Shown one piece after another: positions 61,977 through 64,000 of a stretch of DNA of 64,000 nucleotides. The notes beneath the pieces are model-generated. The model was not told the DNA's origin, searched no databases, and worked only from the letters and a program-made list of their open reading frames with translations. A program made the position numbers and the translations under genes. Numbering within the stretch: the stretch's first letter is position 1; each line of letters begins with the position of its first letter. The stretch covers positions 62,001 through 126,000 of the forward strand of contig JAKMXF010000319.1 in the NCBI GenBank assembly GCA_024704765.1, read 5' to 3'. This DNA comes from Oopsacas minuta. Its lineage: Eukaryota > Porifera > Hexactinellida > Lyssacinosida > Leucopsacidae.

Positions 61977-64000
61977 CTAAGATGAATCATCAATAGCATT
62001 TTTCAGGCCATCATCGTCCTTGTCATGAGGCAGTGTTTGAGATCTCTCTTCTTTCTTTTTGAGAAGTTTCGGATAGTAAACGATTAACCCACACATAAGT
62101 GACAGACCACCTGTAGATACAAGGACTGTAATACCTGCTGCACCACTTGCAGTATAGAATAGAAATACAGACGCTGTAATTAGCTCTTGGTTGTCTGGAG
62201 GACCGGAAGTGGGAATGGGAGTGGGAGTGGGAGTTGGAGTTACAATAATCACGTTTTGGATAATAGAATCTGAATAAATGTAACGATATTCGGGAGAGGT
62301 AAGTGGACAATTTGGATCACCTGAAAATAAACCAAAAGCAATAGAGTTATTAGGATTAAGATTCGGAATTGTTACCGAAGCAGTATCGAAGGTTATATTG
62401 TCATCATCATTCATCACCACATAACATATATGGGTTACATTAATACTCAAAGGACAATCATTGTTTCTAAAGACTACTAACTGATAATTGTCACCGGTAA
62501 AGTCAACTGTATAATCTCCGATAGGAGAGCATTGTTGACTCAATAAAGATTGATCAGTTGTGAAAATTCTATTCTCGATTAAGCCATCAATTTCAATACG
62601 CACACTGTATGCAGTATTCTGTTCTAGTTCAGAAAAACCGGAATAACCAAATCCAGTGGGCTGAAACTCTAAAGTGTAAACTGCTATCTCACTGCCTGGT
62701 TCGAATAAACGGATTATACCATTGAAAAACTGGCCATCAGGAAGAATGCGGTAGCCAAATGAAACTGAATTGGTCGTAGTATTGAGTTCATTGATGCTAA
62801 TACTATAGGTAATGGGCTGGTAAAAGCTAGCAGTACAGCCGTAGTATGCTAATAAATCAGGATTACCTGTTGGATATACAGATACAGTGCAAATACTCCC
62901 CATGTCAAGAGTAACATCATAGACTAAAGTATCACTATCGGTGTGTACTTGATTCATGAGGGAACACGTTGAATTGACAGTCATGCAATTAGCGACATCA
63001 AGGCTACACAATGAAATATTACTAATAGAATATTCAAATTTCAAATCACCTCCAGTAGTAAATATACAGGTGTTAACAAGTGACCAATCATCCTCAGTTG
63101 TGACGGAACGTGATGCATCGAATGAATCACCACACTCTGTAGTAGCTGTGTAATCAATTGTATACATTGTGGAAGGTGATAAACCGGTGAACTCGACTCT
63201 GCCGGTAAGGGTTGTTGCACCCAGCGTGAATGAATAGCCCGTAATGCCAAATTCAGTAAAATTATAACCATCATATAATACAATTTCTATGGTAGTAGCT
63301 GTGGCCGAGAATGAGAAGTTAAGGTGTTGAAATGTAGAAGTCCCATTATCACAACGATTGAACTGAACTATGTCACATGCACTAGAATTTAAAGCGATAC
63401 ATGTAGAGCTATAAGCTGTTGTCGTAAGCACACAGATATCCCAAGGAAATACGAAAGGAACAAAAGTTACCGGTGAAGTGAATACAGAGCAATACTGAAT
63501 AGCATTACAGGTTGCACATGCTGAGAGAGCAGTAGGAAAAGTAGTTGGAGGATCAAAGGTGAATGATATATCATTATGATTTGATGGACATATTGGACTA
63601 GACAGCACACCAATCTGAAAGAGCTGTATCTCTGTGTAGGCTACCAATGATATATCAGGTACAATCGCGTATGTATAATTCAGTTCTACGGTTATAATAT
63701 AGCCAGTCAACTCTTCTAGTCCAGAAATATCGATTTCACCATATGTCATATTCAACCTATTGAAAGTTATATTACCAGCAGTTATAGTAATTCCAGCGAT
63801 AGAAATGACAGAAATCACAGGCACCTCATTCGTAAGCATTACTTCACATTGAATAGAGACTGTCAAAGAATTTATTGTGGCTGTCATTAATGACAGTTGA
63901 CAGGTGTCATCAACTGAAAGGTCAGCTGGTACCACGCGAATAGAAGTCATATTATATTGAATACAATTCCTATTTGAATCCGACCAAATGCATTGAGGAT
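61977..64000 (-). CDS. C-terminal part of a large single-pass surface protein with FN3-like repeats (5' end beyond window)
   Basis: Open frame continues through the window edge; the first Met in the window (63950) is not the start. At least 670 residues. The ectodomain is beta-rich and Cys-containing, with many N-glycosylation sites. It has repeats of about 90-100 residues holding fibronectin-III-like motifs (FTGLSPSTMYTIDYT, ISGLEELTGYIITVEL, FSELEQNTAYSVRIEI). A Pro/Thr linker follows, then a transmembrane segment (about TASGAAGITVLVSTGGLSLM). The acidic cytoplasmic tail of about 40 residues is DKDDDGLKNAIDDSS-like. Adhesion or receptor role inferred. The bases for the Pro/Thr linker are a GTGGGA-type simple repeat near 62215. 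Confidence 0.8.
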   Translation of the reverse strand, partial: PQCIWSDSNRNCIQYNMTSIRVVPADLSVDDTCQLSLMTATINSLTVSIQCEVMLTNEVPVISVISIAGITITAGNITFNRLNMTYGEIDISGLEELTGYIITVELNYTYAIVPDISLVAYTEIQLFQIGVLSSPICPSNHNDISFTFDPPTTFPTALSACATCNAIQYCSVFTSPVTFVPFVFPWDICVLTTTAYSSTCIALNSSACDIVQFNRCDNGTSTFQHLNFSFSATATTIEIVLYDGYNFTEFGITGYSFTLGATTLTGRVEFTGLSPSTMYTIDYTATTECGDSFDASRSVTTEDDWSLVNTCIFTTGGDLKFEYSISNISLCSLDVANCMTVNSTCSLMNQVHTDSDTLVYDVTLDMGSICTVSVYPTGNPDLLAYYGCTASFYQPITYSISINELNTTTNSVSFGYRILPDGQFFNGIIRLFEPGSEIAVYTLEFQPTGFGYSGFSELEQNTAYSVRIEIDGLIENRIFTTDQSLLSQQCSPIGDYTVDFTGDNYQLVVFRNNDCPLSINVTHICYVVMNDDDNITFDTASVTIPNLNPNNSIAFGLFSGDPNCPLTSPEYRYIYSDSIIQNVIIVTPTPTPTPIPTSGPPDNQELITASVFLFYTASGAAGITVLVSTGGLSLMCGLIVYYPKLLKKKEERSQTLPHDKDDDGLKNAIDDSS

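Overview
The window is nuclear DNA of an early-branching animal. It is AT-rich, has GT-AG introns on most genes, and carries animal families: an axonemal dynein heavy chain, an MRTF/MKL-type SRF cofactor, Acinus, a ZC3H10-like CCCH protein, an AGTPBP1/CCP1-type carboxypeptidase, and RING/TRAF-zinc-finger/MATH proteins. It is also full of short inverted-repeat elements. I would guess a sponge, perhaps a glass sponge, but the sequence alone does not prove this.

Layout. 1-13559 (minus): about 21 phase-consistent exons of a DNAH1-like inner-arm dynein whose 3' end lies beyond base 1. 14981-16012 (minus): a one-exon membrane protein with a possible cupredoxin-like ectodomain. 16456-21483: a tandem duplication of about 2.5 kb. 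Each copy holds a broken plus-strand TRAF-like gene and the 3' end of the neighbouring carboxypeptidase. 21114-23951 (minus): the intronless CCP1-like gene with one in-frame TGA. 24747-29378 (minus): a two-exon ZC3H10-like gene split by a 3.6-kb intron. 29379-38795: about 9.4 kb with no gene I can support. 38796-43362 (minus): a two-exon single-pass receptor with DUF4215 and cadherin-like repeats. 44740-48824 (minus): a three-exon MRTF with three RPEL motifs and a SAP domain. 52483-57516 (minus): a seven-exon Acinus with an RRM and the RNPS1/SAP18-binding motif. 58689-59366 (plus): a mucin-like membrane protein. 59875-60921 (minus): an unrecognised 348-residue protein. 61977-64000 (minus): the C-terminal part of another large single-pass surface protein.

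The most striking result is in the dynein. In one uninterrupted exon, AAA4 runs straight into AAA5, and the whole coiled-coil stalk with its microtubule-binding domain is replaced by a short connector. The AAA ring is otherwise well conserved, and no N-terminal tail exons can be found. Second, the carboxypeptidase has a TGA at an alignable position just before its catalytic glutamate. The downstream frame stays conserved and co-linear with animal CCP1. Both genes belong to axoneme/tubulin biology, so relaxed or rewired ciliary function is one possible link.

The non-coding DNA holds several families of non-autonomous DNA transposons. Two insertions have clean 8-bp target duplications, and one of them is nested inside a TA-flanked element. 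There is also a near-perfect 36-bp inverted repeat and a strong excess of the CRE/ATF palindrome TGACGTCA. All exon joins were made by eye from splice consensus, phase and family conservation.
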